Of a DNA stretch of 64,000 nt, positions 34,801-46,636 are shown piece by piece. The DNA is from Chlamydomonas sphaeroides (taxonomy: Eukaryota > Chlorophyta > Chlorophyceae > Chlamydomonadales > Chlamydomonadaceae). Each line of letters begins with the position of its first letter. The first letter of the stretch is position 1. A program made the translations under genes and the position numbers. The notes below the pieces were generated by a model, which worked only from the letters and a program-made list of their open reading frames with translations, was not told where the DNA came from and did no database searches. The stretch lies in NCBI GenBank assembly GCA_001662425.1, contig BDDC01000257.1, positions 17,035 through 81,034 of the forward strand, given 5' to 3'.

Positions 34801-37800
34801 GGAGACGATCGAGGTGCGGAGGTTGCAGGGCCTGCTTTGGGTAAAGGATGACGACTGGATATATTACGTGCGTGGAGCGGGAGCGGGGTCCGCCTGACCC
34901 GCCGTGATTGCGGGGGCAACGGCGGTCCCCTGCAAGTCGGCCCGGCACCGACGCATCGGTCCGTCTACTCCACCCTTGTCACGGTCTTTGCCACTGCCCT
35001 TGCCCGCGCCAACGCTAACAGGACCAGCTGGTGATGCTTGGGCCCGACGTGGCGGCGCCAGCCGCAGGCCCCGCCGCCAGCGCCCGCGCCGGTGGCGCAG
35101 CCGCAGGTCCCCTGGCGGTGCCGCCAGAGCCGGCGCTGCGGCCGGCGGTGCCGCCGCTCGACGTGCCGCTTGCCGGTGGCCGCCGTACACGCGCCGTGTG
35201 CTGGCTGTACGGCAGCTCGGCGCTGCTCGTGCTGGCGTCGCCGTACCCGGAGCCGGGCCTCGAGGGCGGGCCGGGCGATGTACTCGTACAGGTCAACGTT
35301 GACTGGATCTCGGCCGGGCCCTCGGACCCGGCAGATCCGCGCGCGATCCCGGAGATTCAGATCTCGGAATGCCCGAACCCGGTCTACGCCGGCGGCCATG
35401 TCGTACGAGTGGTGCCGTACGCTGGGCCCGGCGGCGGAGCGGCGGTGCAGCTGGCGGGCGGCCGTGTGGCGCTCATCCGGGCGGGCGCGGCGGCGCTGGA
35501 GCCATGCCCGGCGGCGGCGTCACTGCCGGCCGAGTGCAGCGTCGTACGCCACACGCCGGCGGCGGCGTTCGAGGCGGCGGCGGCGGCGCGGCAGCCGGTG
35601 CGTCTTTGACGGGGCGGTGTGCCCGGCTGCGGTCCTGGCGGCGTTAGCAGTCTCTTGCACCTTACTAAACACCCCAGAACCCCTGCTGCGTCCGAGGGGC
35701 GGGTTCCTCTCGCTGCGCCGGCTGTGCTGCAGCTGTCCCAGGCCCCTGGCCAGCCCTAGCTTGTCTTCTTGCTTGGGCAGCCCCCAACTGCCGCCCTCCT
35801 GTGTCCCTCCCGTTGCTTGACGGCCCACAGCTGCCGCCGCCCATGTTCGGCCTGGGCCGGGCCGGCATGCTGGCATGGGGCTCGGCCGTGCTGGCGCCGT
35901 CCGAGGTCACGTCGCTCGCCGTACGGTACTGGGGCCCTGGCGGCCCGGCGCTGCTGTACGGCAGCCGCAAGAACCTGCTGTACGTCGTACTGCTGAGCCA
36001 GCTGATGAGTCAGCGGTACACGCACCGCGAGCTCACCGCCGATCCGCACAGCTCCCGGTACAACAGGTGGGGCCGTGTCAGGGAGATTTGCGTGTTGCAT
36101 GTGCTTACTGTGGAAGGTTAGCTACAGCAGCAGCCGGGGCCGTGCGCATACCTACTTGTATGTGTGTTTAAGTGTTAGGTAGAACAGAACACCCGCATAC
36201 CTACTTTTATGTGTGTTCATAAATAGGTAACATATGGTATGTGTGTTAACAAGTAGGTAACATACTGTATGTTCAGAAATAAGTATAAGTATAATAGTAA
36301 GTAGTATGTGTGTTCCAGTGTTAGGTAGCACAGAACCCCAAATAGGTAACATATGGTATGTGTGTGTTTACATCTTTTCTGAAAGCAATCGAGTAACACG
36401 CACCCGTGCGCACGTGGGCGCATGTGCGCTCGGTGAACCAGGTCGGTGGGCCTGGGGTCGCGCCATCGCTGGGGTGTCGCGCCCTGCGCCCTAGCCGTTC
36501 ACCCCACTGGCACACCCAGCCGTGTGCACCTCTCTCCAGCCCGCCAGGCACGAGGGCGACGCGCGGGCCGCCCTGCGGAGGCGCTATGGTTGTCGTACAT
36601 GATCGATACGTACTACAAGTACGGCACATGTCTGTCACATCAACCGCCCAAACGCCCTTGCCCTGCCAGGCACGAGGGCGACGTGCAGGCGGCCATGCAC
36701 GCAGCCATGCGGCCCGACGCCGCCACCGCCGCGGCCAGGGACGTGGCGGTGCGCGCGCTGGAGGGCGGCGCGGCGCTGGTGGCCTGCCCCTCGGCGCCCG
36801 AGCACGCGGACCAGGCCGCCGGCGGGGAGGGCGGCGAGGGGCAGCCGGCGCCCGGCGCGCCCTGCCCCGCGCCGCCCGTGGTGGCCGTGCTGCAAGTGCG
36901 CGGGATTGCTTGGGGGTGGACTGGCTGGGTTGGAGCAGGGCCTGGGAGGCGGAGTTGCTGATGCGCGCACAGCTGTCCCCCGAGAGGGGCCGAGGGCTGC
37001 CTGCTTGCGCTTCTCGTTCGCTCGGCCGCGCCCTCCCGGCTACCCCTCACCCGCCCCGCTCTGTGCCCCGCCTCCTCCTCCCCCCCCCGACCTCCGCCTC
37101 CCGCAGATGCCTCGCGGCAACCTGGAGGGCGTGTCGCCGCGCCTGCTGGTGCTGGCGGCGGTGCTGCGCTGCCTAGCCGCGGGCCGCCTGGGCGCCGCCT
37201 GGCGGCTGGCGGTCATGCAGCGCCTGGACCTCAACATACTGGTGCGGTGCCACCTAGCCTCGTGCTTACCGGTGCAGCGTCCGAAGAGCCTGTCGTTCCG
37301 GTGTCTCGGTGTGATCTGCCTGCGTTGCGGTGCCCGCCCGGGCCACTGCGTCGCTGCGGCTACATCCCTGCCACTCTTCGGCCACCAGCCCCGCCCGCAT
37401 GGCCACCCCACCCCACCCCGCCCCGCCTCGCCCNNNNNNNNNNNNNNNNNNNNNNNNNNNNNNNNNNNNNNNNNNNNNNNNNNNNNNNNNNNNNNNNNNN
37501 NNNNNNNNNNNNNNNNNNNNNNNNNNNNNNNNNNNNNNNNNNNNNNNNNNNNNNNNNNNNNNNNNNNNNNNNNNNNNNNNNNNNNNNNNNNNNNNNNNNN
37601 NNNNNNNNNNNNNNNNNNNNNNNNNNNNNNNNNNNNNNNNNNNNNNNNNNNNNNNNNNNNNNNNNNNNNNNNNNNNNNNNNNNNNNNNNNNNNNNNNNNN
37701 NNNNNNNNNNNNNNNNNNNNNNNNNNNNNNNNNNNNNNNNNNNNNNNNNNNNNNNNNNNNNNNNNNNNNNNNNNNNNNNNNNNNNNNNNNNNNNNNNNNN

Positions 37801-40765
37801 NNNNNNNNNNNNNNNNNNNNNNNNNNNNNNNNNNNNNNNNNNNNNNNNNNNNNNNNNNNNNNNNNNNNNNNNNNNNNNNNNNNNNNNNNNNNNNNNNNNG
37901 CGGCGCTGGCGGGCCGGCCCTCGGACCTCTGCGACCTGCTGCTGGCGCTGCGGCCCGGCAGCTGCCTGGCGCCGGGCGGCGCGTACGCGGGCGCGCTGGC
38001 GCTGCTGGGGGAGGGGGAGCAGCCGAGGCCAGCGCCGCAGGGGCCGGGGCAGCAGGGGCTGGGGCAGCAGGGGCAGGGGCAGGGGAGGAAGCCAGTGGCG
38101 GGGGCAGCCAGGGGCGGCGGCGCCAAGGCTGGGTCGGCGGCGGAGGGCGCGGCGGCGGCGGCGCAGGGCGTCAGCAAGGCGAGCGCGGTGTGCGCGGCGG
38201 TGCGGGCGGCGGTGGCGGCGCGGCCCGACGCCGGCCGCTTCCTGGAGGTGGTCGTGACGTCGTACGCCAGGTGCGCATGGGTACGGCGGGACGCCCACTT
38301 GGGCACACCGGTGTGCTGTACGGATGGGGGGATTCCACGTCACGGCACAGCCGCAGTCGGGAGCCGCAGGCTGCCTTGATGTCCTCCTCGTTCGCAAAGG
38401 CTGTGTTGGTTTGATGCCGCTCCGTGCTGTGCGCGGCTGTGGCGCATAGCCCGAGCCCCCACTGATGACGCATCAACCCGTGCTGTGCTGCGCTGTGCTG
38501 CGCTGCCCTCAGGAGCGACCCGCCGCAGCTGGAGGACGCGATGCGGGCCGTCAGGGCGGCCAAGGAGGCCGAGCTGACGGCGCCCATCGCACCGGCGGCG
38601 GCGCCGTCAGCCCCTGCCGGCGGCGGCGCTGCCGCCGCCAGCGGCTACTCGGGCCCAGCCGACAAGGCGCTGAAGCACCTGCTGCTGTACACGGACGCCG
38701 ACGAGCTGTACCGTACGGCGCTCGGCATGTACGACATGCCGCTGGCGTACATGGTTGTCGTGCACGCGCAGGTGCGGGCGCCGGCATGCCACGCTGTATG
38801 GCGTCGGCGGGGACGCGATGTACGGTGTATGACTAGGCGCACTCAGCCAGGACTCCAGGAGGCCGCGACCTGGGCTGCCGTCGCCCGCGCTGCGCACGCA
38901 GCCGGACTCCCGTACGAACAACCACACGCGCATGCGCACACGGCGGGTCGTGCTTACCAAATGTTACCTAATTCTGAACACATGCGTCCTCTGTGGTTAC
39001 CCCCGCTTGCTCCCCTCCGCAGAAGGACCCGGGCGAGTACATGGCGGAGCTGCAGCGCTACGCAGCCATCAGCCCGCCAGCGCTGCAGGTGGGGCAGGGG
39101 GTGAGGGACTGTCAGGCGGGACCTAGGGCCGTGCGGGGAGGCAGGCGTCAGCGGGGGGCGGTGCACATCGCGGCCTCGCCTTCCGGCTTTCCCTCCCGCT
39201 TCCCCGGTTGCTCTCCCGCTCGGCCGCCTTCATCCCTGTGCCCCATCCCTCAGATCCCCGCATCCCCGCCCCTCCCCACCATCCCCCAATCCCCCTCCCC
39301 GGCAGCGCCATGCGGTGGACAGTCCCTCACTCCCTTTCCTCACTCCCCCCCTGACCGCCTGCTGACCCTCCCTCTCCTGCCTCTCCGCCGCCCCTCCCGC
39401 CCTGACCGCCTGCTGACCCTCCCTCTCCTGCCTCTCCGCCGCCCCTCCCGCCCTGACCGCCTGCTGGCCCTCCCTCTCCTCCCTCCCCGCCGCCCCTCCC
39501 CCTGGCAGCGCCATGCGGTCGACATGGCCCTGCGCCGCTACCCCAGCGCCCTGCGGCAGCTGCTGGACGCCGGGCCGCAGTACTTTGACCAGGTGGGGGA
39601 ATGGGGTCCTTGGCACCTTCTTTGGCACTGCGGGTTAGTGCCTGTGGAGCCTGTGTCTGCACAGCGGGCCGTGCGTCGGGAGCCGAGCGCACTAGGGCAC
39701 AGGAAGAGCGTCGGACGGGAGGAGCGCAACGGCTTGCTCACGGCCGTGCCCCCCAACCCATGCCAATTTCCCCTTCCCCGGCCCCTACCCCCCGCTCCCC
39801 AGGCACTGGCCATGGCCCGGGAGCGCGGCCTGCTGCGGCAGCTGCTGGCGGCCTGCGAGGACGCACCGCAGCACGCGCCGCACCGGCCGGCCGTGATGGA
39901 GGCATACGGCGAGGCGCTCGAGGCGGCCAAGCGGTGCGGCGGGGCGCCTCCTCCTCCCGGCAGGCTCGCTCGCTGCGTAGACACACAGGACATAGCCTCG
40001 TGAAGCGTGACGCTGCGCTCCCTGCTCAGCTCGTCCCTCCGGCTTGGGAATGTTGGTCGTAGAGGCGCGTCCAAACCTCGGTCCGCCCCGATCGCCCATC
40101 CCCCGTTGCAGCTATGACGACGCGGCGCTGGCGTTCCTGGCCGCTGGGCGGCTGGAGGCGGCGCTGAGGGCCTACCGCTGCGGCGGCCGGTGGCGCAGCG
40201 CCTTCGTGGTGGCGGGGCAGCTGGGGTACGACGAGGAAGCCGTACAGGTAAGGAGTGGGATACGGCAGGGCGCCGCATGGGCCCAGCCGCACACCGGCTC
40301 GCGGCTGCGTGAGTGCGGCGGCGGCGCCTGCAGTGCACTGCGCTGCAGCCTCCTCGCCCTCACTGGCGCATATGTAAGAAATGTGCTGAAGACACCTCGG
40401 TGCCACCTTTGTCAGCTTCCCCCTGGTGCCGTACCCCGTGTGCCGTACCCCCGCCAGGCGCTGGCGGCCGAGGTGGCGGAAGAGCTGGTGGCGGCGGGCA
40501 TGGCCGCTGACGCGGCTGCCGTACTGCTGCTGTACCTGGGCGACGTGGACAACGCCGTACGCACGTACACGCAGGCTAGGTACGGCAGCGGCAGCCGCGC
40601 GAGCGCTGGCCTGCCGCATGCTTCTTCGGCCCAGCAGCCCCCACGCTGTGTCCCTGGCAGTCGGCCGCGCGCTGCCCTGCGCGCCTGGGCCCTCCACGCC
40701 GTCACGGCATCAATTGCCCAGCCGCCCCTGCGCCTCGCCCAGCCGCCTCGCCTCCGCCTATATGC

Positions 40766-40826
<61 letters not shown>

Positions 40827-42426
40827 TTTTCGCCTTCATCCCGCAGGGAGTGGCGCGAGGCCATGCGGGCAGCCCACGGCGCCACGCGGCCCGATCTGGT
40901 CGACACGGTGGTGGCGCCCGCCGCGGCCGAAGCGGCCCAGGGGCTGCTGGCGGACGCCGGCGAGGCGGCCGCCCGCATCGCCAAGTACGGCGGCAGGCTG
41001 GCGGAGGTACGGCAGCGGCGGCACGCCATGGCGGCGGCGGTGGCGGCAGCGGACGCGGAAGCGGGTGCGTTTGGGAACGGGTTCCGCAGTGCGCCGGGGG
41101 CTGCTGGGTTATGTACTTTGCGGCGGCGGCGGCGGCGGTGGTGGCTGGGGAGGCGGGCGGCGGCCGCATTTTGTCGTGCCAATGCTCCTCGCCAGCCCAC
41201 ACAGCACCACCTCTCCTTGCCTTCCACCTGGGCCCACGCTGCAGGCGATGACGGCGATGACGCCGGCCGCGACGTTGACGCCGGCTCCGAGGCCGCCTCC
41301 TCCGCCGTCACGGGCCTGTCTCTGTACACGGACGCCAGCACCGCAGCCACCACGGCAGCGGGCGGCGCGTCCTCCGCGTCGCGGGCGCCGTCCACCGTTG
41401 GCGGCAAGAAGGCGCACCGGGAGGCCAAGAAGATGAAGAAGTGTGTTGCGGGGGCGCGGGGAAAAAGGGAGGGGAGCACGGGAGGGGAGGACCGCGACCT
41501 TGCCGCTGCGCTTGTCTGCATGCCGCAGCCCGCCGCAGCAGGATGAGCCGCATCCTGCGCCCTGCAGGCGGCACCCCTGGTGGTGGTGGTGGTGGTGGCC
41601 GACCGAAACAAGCGGGCATGTGCCACACACGCGCTCAGTGCCGCTGTGCTGCTCGCCCTCTCTCCCGCCGCCAGGGGCCGCATCCGGCAGGGCTCGCCCA
41701 TGGAGGAGGCCTCGCTGGTGGGGGCGCTGCACGGCCTGGCGCCGCGGCCCGCGCAGCTGGAGGAGGCGTGCCAGCTGGCGGAGCTGCTGGTGCTTCTGGG
41801 GCACGCGGCCGACGCGGCGGCGCTGCAGCGCGCGGTGGCTGGCTGGCAGGCGGCGTACCAGGTGGGGCGGAAGGAGGGTGGGGAGATAGAAATGAAGTAG
41901 AAGTAGAAATAGAAATAGAGGTACAGTGAGCTTAACCCGCCGTGTTAGAGGAAGGGCGACCGGGGGGCCTGGGACGGGGCGGGGGCGGAGGCAGTAGGAC
42001 GGGGTGGAGCTTGGCAGGGCGGGACGGGGCGGGATAGAAAGGCATGCGGGTGGCGAAGTGGTACAGGCGAGGACGGCCGCGTTCTGGGCCTTCGGGCCCG
42101 TCCCGTAGGGTCCGCGGTGACGCTCCCGCCCGGCCGAAGGTGTCTTGTGTGGTGCAGCACCTGCACAACTGCAGCACCTGCACAACTGCAGCACCTGCAC
42201 ACCCGCACACCGCTCGCGGCCCACGCCTGCCCGGCATGACCTGTCCCTCGCCCGGCTGCAGGCTGCCCGGGCGGACATCGAAGCGCACCCGGTGCCCGTG
42301 GACGGACCCGGCCACGCGCGCGCCGAGCTGGAGCGCCTCGTTGCGCCGCCGCCGGACGCCAGCGGCGTGGCGTGGAAGTGGGAGGTGCTGCGCGATTTTG
42401 GGGCCGCGCCCTCGGCCGCGCCCTGA
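31836..42426 (+). CDS. ELP1: Elongator complex protein 1 (ELP1/IKAP), interrupted by an assembly gap
   Basis: Exons: 31836-31994, 32119-32322, 32679-32780, 32962-33415, 33618-33775, 33983-34129, 34314-34451, 34637-34813, 35022-35597, 35831-36066, 36670-36895, 37107-37241, [gap], <37900-38270, 38513-38771, 39023-39088, 39509-39592, 39803-39933, 40112-40247, 40458-40579, 40847-41064, 41245-41440, 41675-41861 and 42262-42426. About 1,550 residues are visible against about 1,330 in animals; the excess is Ala/Gly/Pro inserts. The N-terminal half is WD40-like (AEWSPDGELLAAL, VSWRGDGKFLAVVCRD, NWHWYLKHA). The middle has QMPRGNLE, diagnostic of ELP1. The C-terminal half is TPR-like with SGYSGPADKALKHLLLY, KDPGEY and the basic KKAHREAKKMKKGRIRQGSP. 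ELP1 scaffolds the Elongator complex for wobble-uridine modification of tRNAs. The exon 2 donor looks non-canonical (CAG then GGCGGC). Confidence 0.95.
36163..36372. repeat. AT-rich duplicated element in ELP1 intron 10
   Basis: An island of low GC inside very GC-rich DNA. GTGTTAGGTAGMACAGAAC occurs at about 36170 and 36319, and AAATAGGTAACATATGGTAT at about 36222 and 36340, each followed by GTGTGT. Several ACATAC/GTATGT pairs are self-complementary. Confidence 0.8.
36541..36577 (+). other. degenerate copy of the start of ELP1 exon 11
   Basis: CCAG plus the first bases of exon 11 (real copy 36663-36699) are repeated here, including the acceptor AG. The peptide reads RHEGDARAALRR against RHEGDVQAAMHA in the exon. 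It would not stay open, so the downstream copy was used. Confidence 0.7.
37434..37899. other. assembly gap (466 N) inside ELP1
   Basis: Undetermined bases that must hold the end of one intron and the start of the exon resuming at 37900. Confidence 1.
39301..39321 (+). other. copy of the acceptor and start of ELP1 exon 16
   Basis: GGCAGCGCCATGCGGT plus GACA repeats 39505-39525 with one mismatch. It stands on the other side of the 51-bp minisatellite. Confidence 0.75.
39351..39500. repeat. 51-bp minisatellite, about three copies, in ELP1 intron 15
   Basis: The unit contains GACCGCCTGCTGACCCTCCC and is pyrimidine-rich on the transcribed strand. The last copy merges with the polypyrimidine tract of the exon 16 acceptor. 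Confidence 0.9.
40765..40825. repeat. CCCTCAA heptamer array, about nine copies
   Basis: A perfect 7-bp array in ELP1 intron 19, ending 20 bp before the acceptor at 40846. It differs by one base from the plant-type telomere repeat CCCTAAA. Confidence 0.95.
42154..42201. repeat. 17-bp tandem repeat, about three copies
   Basis: GCAGCACCTGCACAACT is repeated in the last ELP1 intron. Confidence 0.9.
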
Positions 42427-43579
42427 GCCCAGTTGCTTGCGGCAACGGCCGGTCGGTGGCCAGGCGCGCGGGGCTGCGGCTGCGGCTGGGGGCGGCTCGG
42501 CTGTGTTGGAGGGATGGCCTGGACGGGTTGTGGGCGCGGTGTTGGCTTGTGTGACGTGGAGGGGCTGTTTGGACTGGTCCCACGAATATGGATGGGCGGG
42601 TGCGGCCGAGCCGATCGCTGCGGGGACGAGTGCGTAGAGACCAGGCTGGGGGACCAAGGGCCGCCTGTTGCGCGAGGCGGGCACTCGGCCCTTGTCCGTA
42701 CCGCCACGCATGGCTGTGAGCGGCACGCAGCAGTTTTGCTGCCGGCGCTGCTGCCGTGCCACATGGTTGGTTCACTCTCCGTGTGCCAGCCTGCTGCCTC
42801 GTCGGCTGCTGTCGGTCGCCGCTGCGCATCCAGCACGGCGCTCTGCGCGCGGCCCCCAGAGAGCGCAGCTTCCCCATGTTAGCCCTCGCGCTCCATGCGT
42901 AGCCCGCAGCAGGTGCAGCAGCATGGACGGACAGCCATCGAGCCAATCCGGCCACCGCACCGGCCTACCCAGCGGCACCTGTCCCAGCAGCAGGGCCCAA
43001 GCAACGCCCAAGCATCGCATGCGACCTCGCCATCGGCTGCCCTGTTGGCCGCCCCTTAGCAGCTAGTCGGGGCTGTGCTCCCGCCGGCCCTACCATGTCA
43101 TTTTAGAGAGACGGAGATATCGGTGAGAATCTGCTGCCCCGAGCGAATCCTCTCGTGCTTAACAGCTTCAATCCTAATCACGCACGGTGGCACGCCAGCG
43201 CCTGCGACCCTGCGACCCGCCACGGCCGGCCTCACGCCCGCCTGTGACCCCGGCGAGTGCGCGGCTGCGGCAGCCACTTGCGAGGCGGTGGGCGAGTGCG
43301 CGGCGGCCGTGGCGGGGGCTGAGCCCTCGGCGGCGGTGGGGCGCGTCCACGGGCGAGGGGCGGCGGCGGTGAGCCCTGCAGCACCCTTGGGGGCGCTGGA
43401 GCCGGCAGCCGGGCGGGAGGCGCCAGGTATGGGCTGGGCGAGGCGCCGCGCGGGAGCCTACAGGGCGGCGACAGCAGGGGGCGAGGGGCTCAAGGGGCGG
43501 GCGGCGACTGCTGCAGCGTCCGCGTTTTCGGTAGGTCTAGATAGCTTGGCCCTTCCTGGCCGCCGAAGAGTGCGCACGC
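42427..43579. other. intergenic, convergent 3' ends, no gene seen
   Basis: It lies between the ELP1 stop and the stop of the twin-ectodomain gene. I searched the minus strand for a TM helix or kinase exons continuing the latter. One acceptor-like CTGCAG near 43513 gives no hydrophobic or kinase-like continuation. Confidence 0.5.
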
Positions 43580-46500
43580 TCACATATACAGGAAGCATCC
43601 GAGCGGACCGAGGGCCGCCACACACTCATCCGTCATCTGCCGCTCGCACAGGTACGGCACGCGCAGCATGTACAGCGTGTATCGCGTCGGGGTCGCGCGG
43701 CCGAAAGCGTTGATGTCGAAGCCCGACACAGCAACATCCTGCGAAGAAGCGGTGGGGCGGGCCGCGAGGCGTTGGCGCGGCAGCAGCAGGGCACCGCTGA
43801 CGCCGACGCCCCGGCCACACCACTGCCGCCGGCCCCATATGCCCCGCATCCCGCCGCCGTGCCAAGACTGCCGGTCAGTGCTACCTCGCTGCGCTGACCC
43901 TCCTCCCTTCCCCGCCGCTGCTCGACCAGGGCCGGGGCCAGCGAGGGAGGCGAGTGCGCTGCGCGGCCCTCTGCCCCTGCCGCCACAGCCCTCTGCTGCT
44001 CGCCGTCCCAACCCCAGCGCTGGCCGCCGCACCTGGTAGACGCCCTGGTCGGGCCAGCAGCGCTGGATGGGGGGCGAAGCGGTGTTGTTGGTGCAGCCGG
44101 CCTGAGTAACATTGGATAGCGAGACCTGGGTGCCCGGAAGGTTGGGTGGCCGCGGGATAGATGCCATGATCTCGCCCTGGATGGTGCGGGGCACGCAGAT
44201 CCCTGGGAGGGGGCGCAGATAGAGGTGGCGAAGGACAGAGCCACGCCAACAGATAAGTCGTGTCGTGGAACTGATACGGTACCCACACGCGCCAGCCCCA
44301 CGACGCACCCAGCCCTGGAGCGTTTCTTTTTTGTCGTGACAACGAGAACCCCACGTCCATTTCCCTTACCCAAGCCGGGCCCAGGACGCACGCCCCACTG
44401 CCCCACTGCCCCCCACTCACGCAACATCAGCACCGCGTCCTGCATGAGGACCACAGCGCCCGCTTCGTTGTTAGAACTAGCGACCAGGTCGAAGCCAGGG
44501 GACTGGCCCAACGGCGTGGCCCGGAAGTCGCGGACCACCAGGTACTGCAAGATAAGGAACGCTGGCCCCTCCAGCCGTATCTGCAACAACGGATGGTGGC
44601 GTACGGCACACATGGGCGCAAGGATCGTCAAGGAGCTGAATACAGGGTTCACTGAGAGAGGAGGGTGGACGGCGCCGCCGCGTCATGTCGCCGGTCCCTC
44701 ATCTCACCTAGCCCCGACCCCACGCCCTTCGCTAGTGCCATAACCTCCACACACCCACGCCCGCACCTTGCCCCTGACGAAGCCCAGCCCCAGCACCGGC
44801 CACGACGAGCGCTCGCCGGGGCGGCCGCTGAGGGTGAGGTTGGTGGCGCGGGCAAAGGGGTACCCCGTGCCGCCCCGGGGGCTGCTGGGCCAGTCCGACT
44901 CGTGCATATCAAAGCTGGCCACCAGCAGCGCCTGCGACACGCTCGGGTCCAGCAGCGCGGCCGCCAGCTGGGCGCCGCTGGACACCACCGCGACAACGGC
45001 GGAGGAGGGGCCTTGCGGGCCAGGCACTGAGGCTGGAGGCGGCACACCGGCCGGCGGGCGCTGGGAGCGGCTGGGAGGCGAGGGCGACGGCCTGCTGTTG
45101 AGCCTGCGGGGTCGGGGCCGGGCAAGCCTGTGACGCTGGCCAATGGACGTGAAAGGCGGCAGCACGACAGGTACGCTATGCTCTGAGGCAGGCAGAGGTG
45201 AATGTGGGTTCCCCTGCCCGGCGGCGGCGTTGCCGCTCACGGGTCAGCTGCTGGTTGGTGCCAGCACCCCTCCCCCGCCGCAACAGCCTGGCGCGCTCAC
45301 AGCGTGGTGAAGCAGCCTATGGGGCCAAGCCGTTCGAGGCACTCCATCGGTGCTAGCACCTCGCAGAGGTACGGCACGCGCAGCATGTACAGCGAGTACG
45401 ACGGCACCAGGGCTTGGGCGCCGGGAGTGACGGACTGCACCACCGGAGCGGCCAAGTCCTGAGCGTATCGAGGGAGGGCGCAGGGTGCACATGGGTTAAC
45501 GCATCCCCCAGCGCCACATCTGAGAGCTAATGTGCGACTGACCAGTGATACACCATGGACGCTTGCGGCCGGTGGTGAGTGTCAACGTACTGGCAGGGGA
45601 AAGCGGCTCGGGCACGGCCCGCGCTCTGCCCGCCCCGCCGCCGCCCCCTGCTGCTCCGTCGCCACCTGGCCACCGCACCTGGAACACGCCCTGGTCGGGC
45701 CAGCAGCGGTCTGTGAGCGGCGCGGCGGTTTCGTTGCTGCAGCCCGCCTGGCTTACATTCGCCAGTATGAGCTGGGGACCCGCCGGTAGGCTGGGCGGCC
45801 TCCGTACTGTCGCGATCATTGAGCGGATGTTACTGGGAAAGCAGAAGGCTGCACGGGCGGGGGCCGCAGGCGGGGGCAGGGCCTGCGGCTAGAGCAGCGA
45901 GCTCGCAGGGGCCGGCGTGGGGCCTAGCTGGGAGGCCGGATGCCCGGGATACCAGGGCATAGGCTTGTGACAAGGTCCTCGGCCTTCACAGAACCTTGAG
46001 CCCTGTAGCGAGCTGGAAGCCGGCGCGTTGGCGGTACCCCGCACATCACTCACGCAGCACGAGTGCGGCGTCCTCCAGCATCACCACCGCCTGGGTCACA
46101 GGCCCCGAGCCGTCGACCAGGTATAGGCCGCCGATGAAGAGGAATGAGGGCGCGACAGGGGCGTAGTCGCGCAGCACCACGTGCTGCAGGATAAGAAAGG
46201 CGGCGCCCTCCAGGCGGATCTAAGAGGAAGGAGGGAGGGAGGGGGGTCGGTGTACGGGAGTCGCGACAGGCGATGCACATGGCAGGACTCCGTACCCCCA
46301 CGCCCGCACCTTGCCCCTGACGAGGCCCAGCCCCAGCACCGGCCACGACGAGCGCTCGCCGGGGCGGCCGCTAATGGTGAAGTTGGTGGCGCGGGCAAAG
46401 GGGTACCCCGTGCCGCCAGGGAGGCTGCTGGGCCAGTCCGACTCGTCCATGTCAAAGCTGGCCACCAGCAGCGCCTGCGACACGCTCGGGTCCAGCAGCG

Positions 46501-46636
46501 CGGCCGCCAGCTGGGCCCCGCTGGACACTACCGCGATGCTTGGGACAGCATCGACCGTCGAAGGCGCCAGCGCCTGACCAAGGCCTTGGCATGCTAGCAA
46601 CGCGATGGTGATGGAGGCACACAATGCGGTAAACAT
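43580..46636 (-). CDS. secreted twin-ectodomain protein, paralogue of the receptor kinase ectodomain
   Basis: Exons 46310-46636, 46054-46219, 45679-45848, 45301-45458, 44767-45103 (or 45127), 44421-44580, 44033-44202 and 43580-43738 join in phase to 548 residues. Residues 1-24 are a signal peptide. Ectodomain A is exons 1-4. Exon 5 opens with a Pro/Ser-rich linker and starts ectodomain B, which exons 6-8 complete. Each copy keeps the six cysteines and the intron phases of the kinase ectodomain at 23931-25437; exons 6-7 are the same lengths (160, 170). B exons 6-8 differ from the kinase ectodomain at about 7 of 161 residues, while B exon 5 resembles A. The protein stops at LYM with no TM or kinase. 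A soluble decoy or co-receptor role is inference. Two separate genes are possible but phase and the linker favour one. Confidence 0.78.

Noticed and set aside
37266..38414. Long frames running through the N block
   Set aside because: They are open only because undetermined bases contain no stops.
40765..40825. Chromosome end
   Set aside because: ELP1 exons continue on both sides, so the array is internal.
41109..42836. A 575-codon open frame on the minus strand
   Set aside because: It lies antisense to conserved ELP1 exons 21-23 and has only low-complexity Arg/Pro/His composition; long antisense frames are expected at this GC content.
43250..43520. Continuation of the twin-ectodomain gene into a TM helix and kinase
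   Set aside because: No acceptor gives an open hydrophobic frame in the right phase, and no kinase motif occurs down to ELP1.
45129..45240. Independent start of a second ectodomain gene
   Set aside because: No signal peptide is encoded there, while splicing from 45301 joins the linker in phase.
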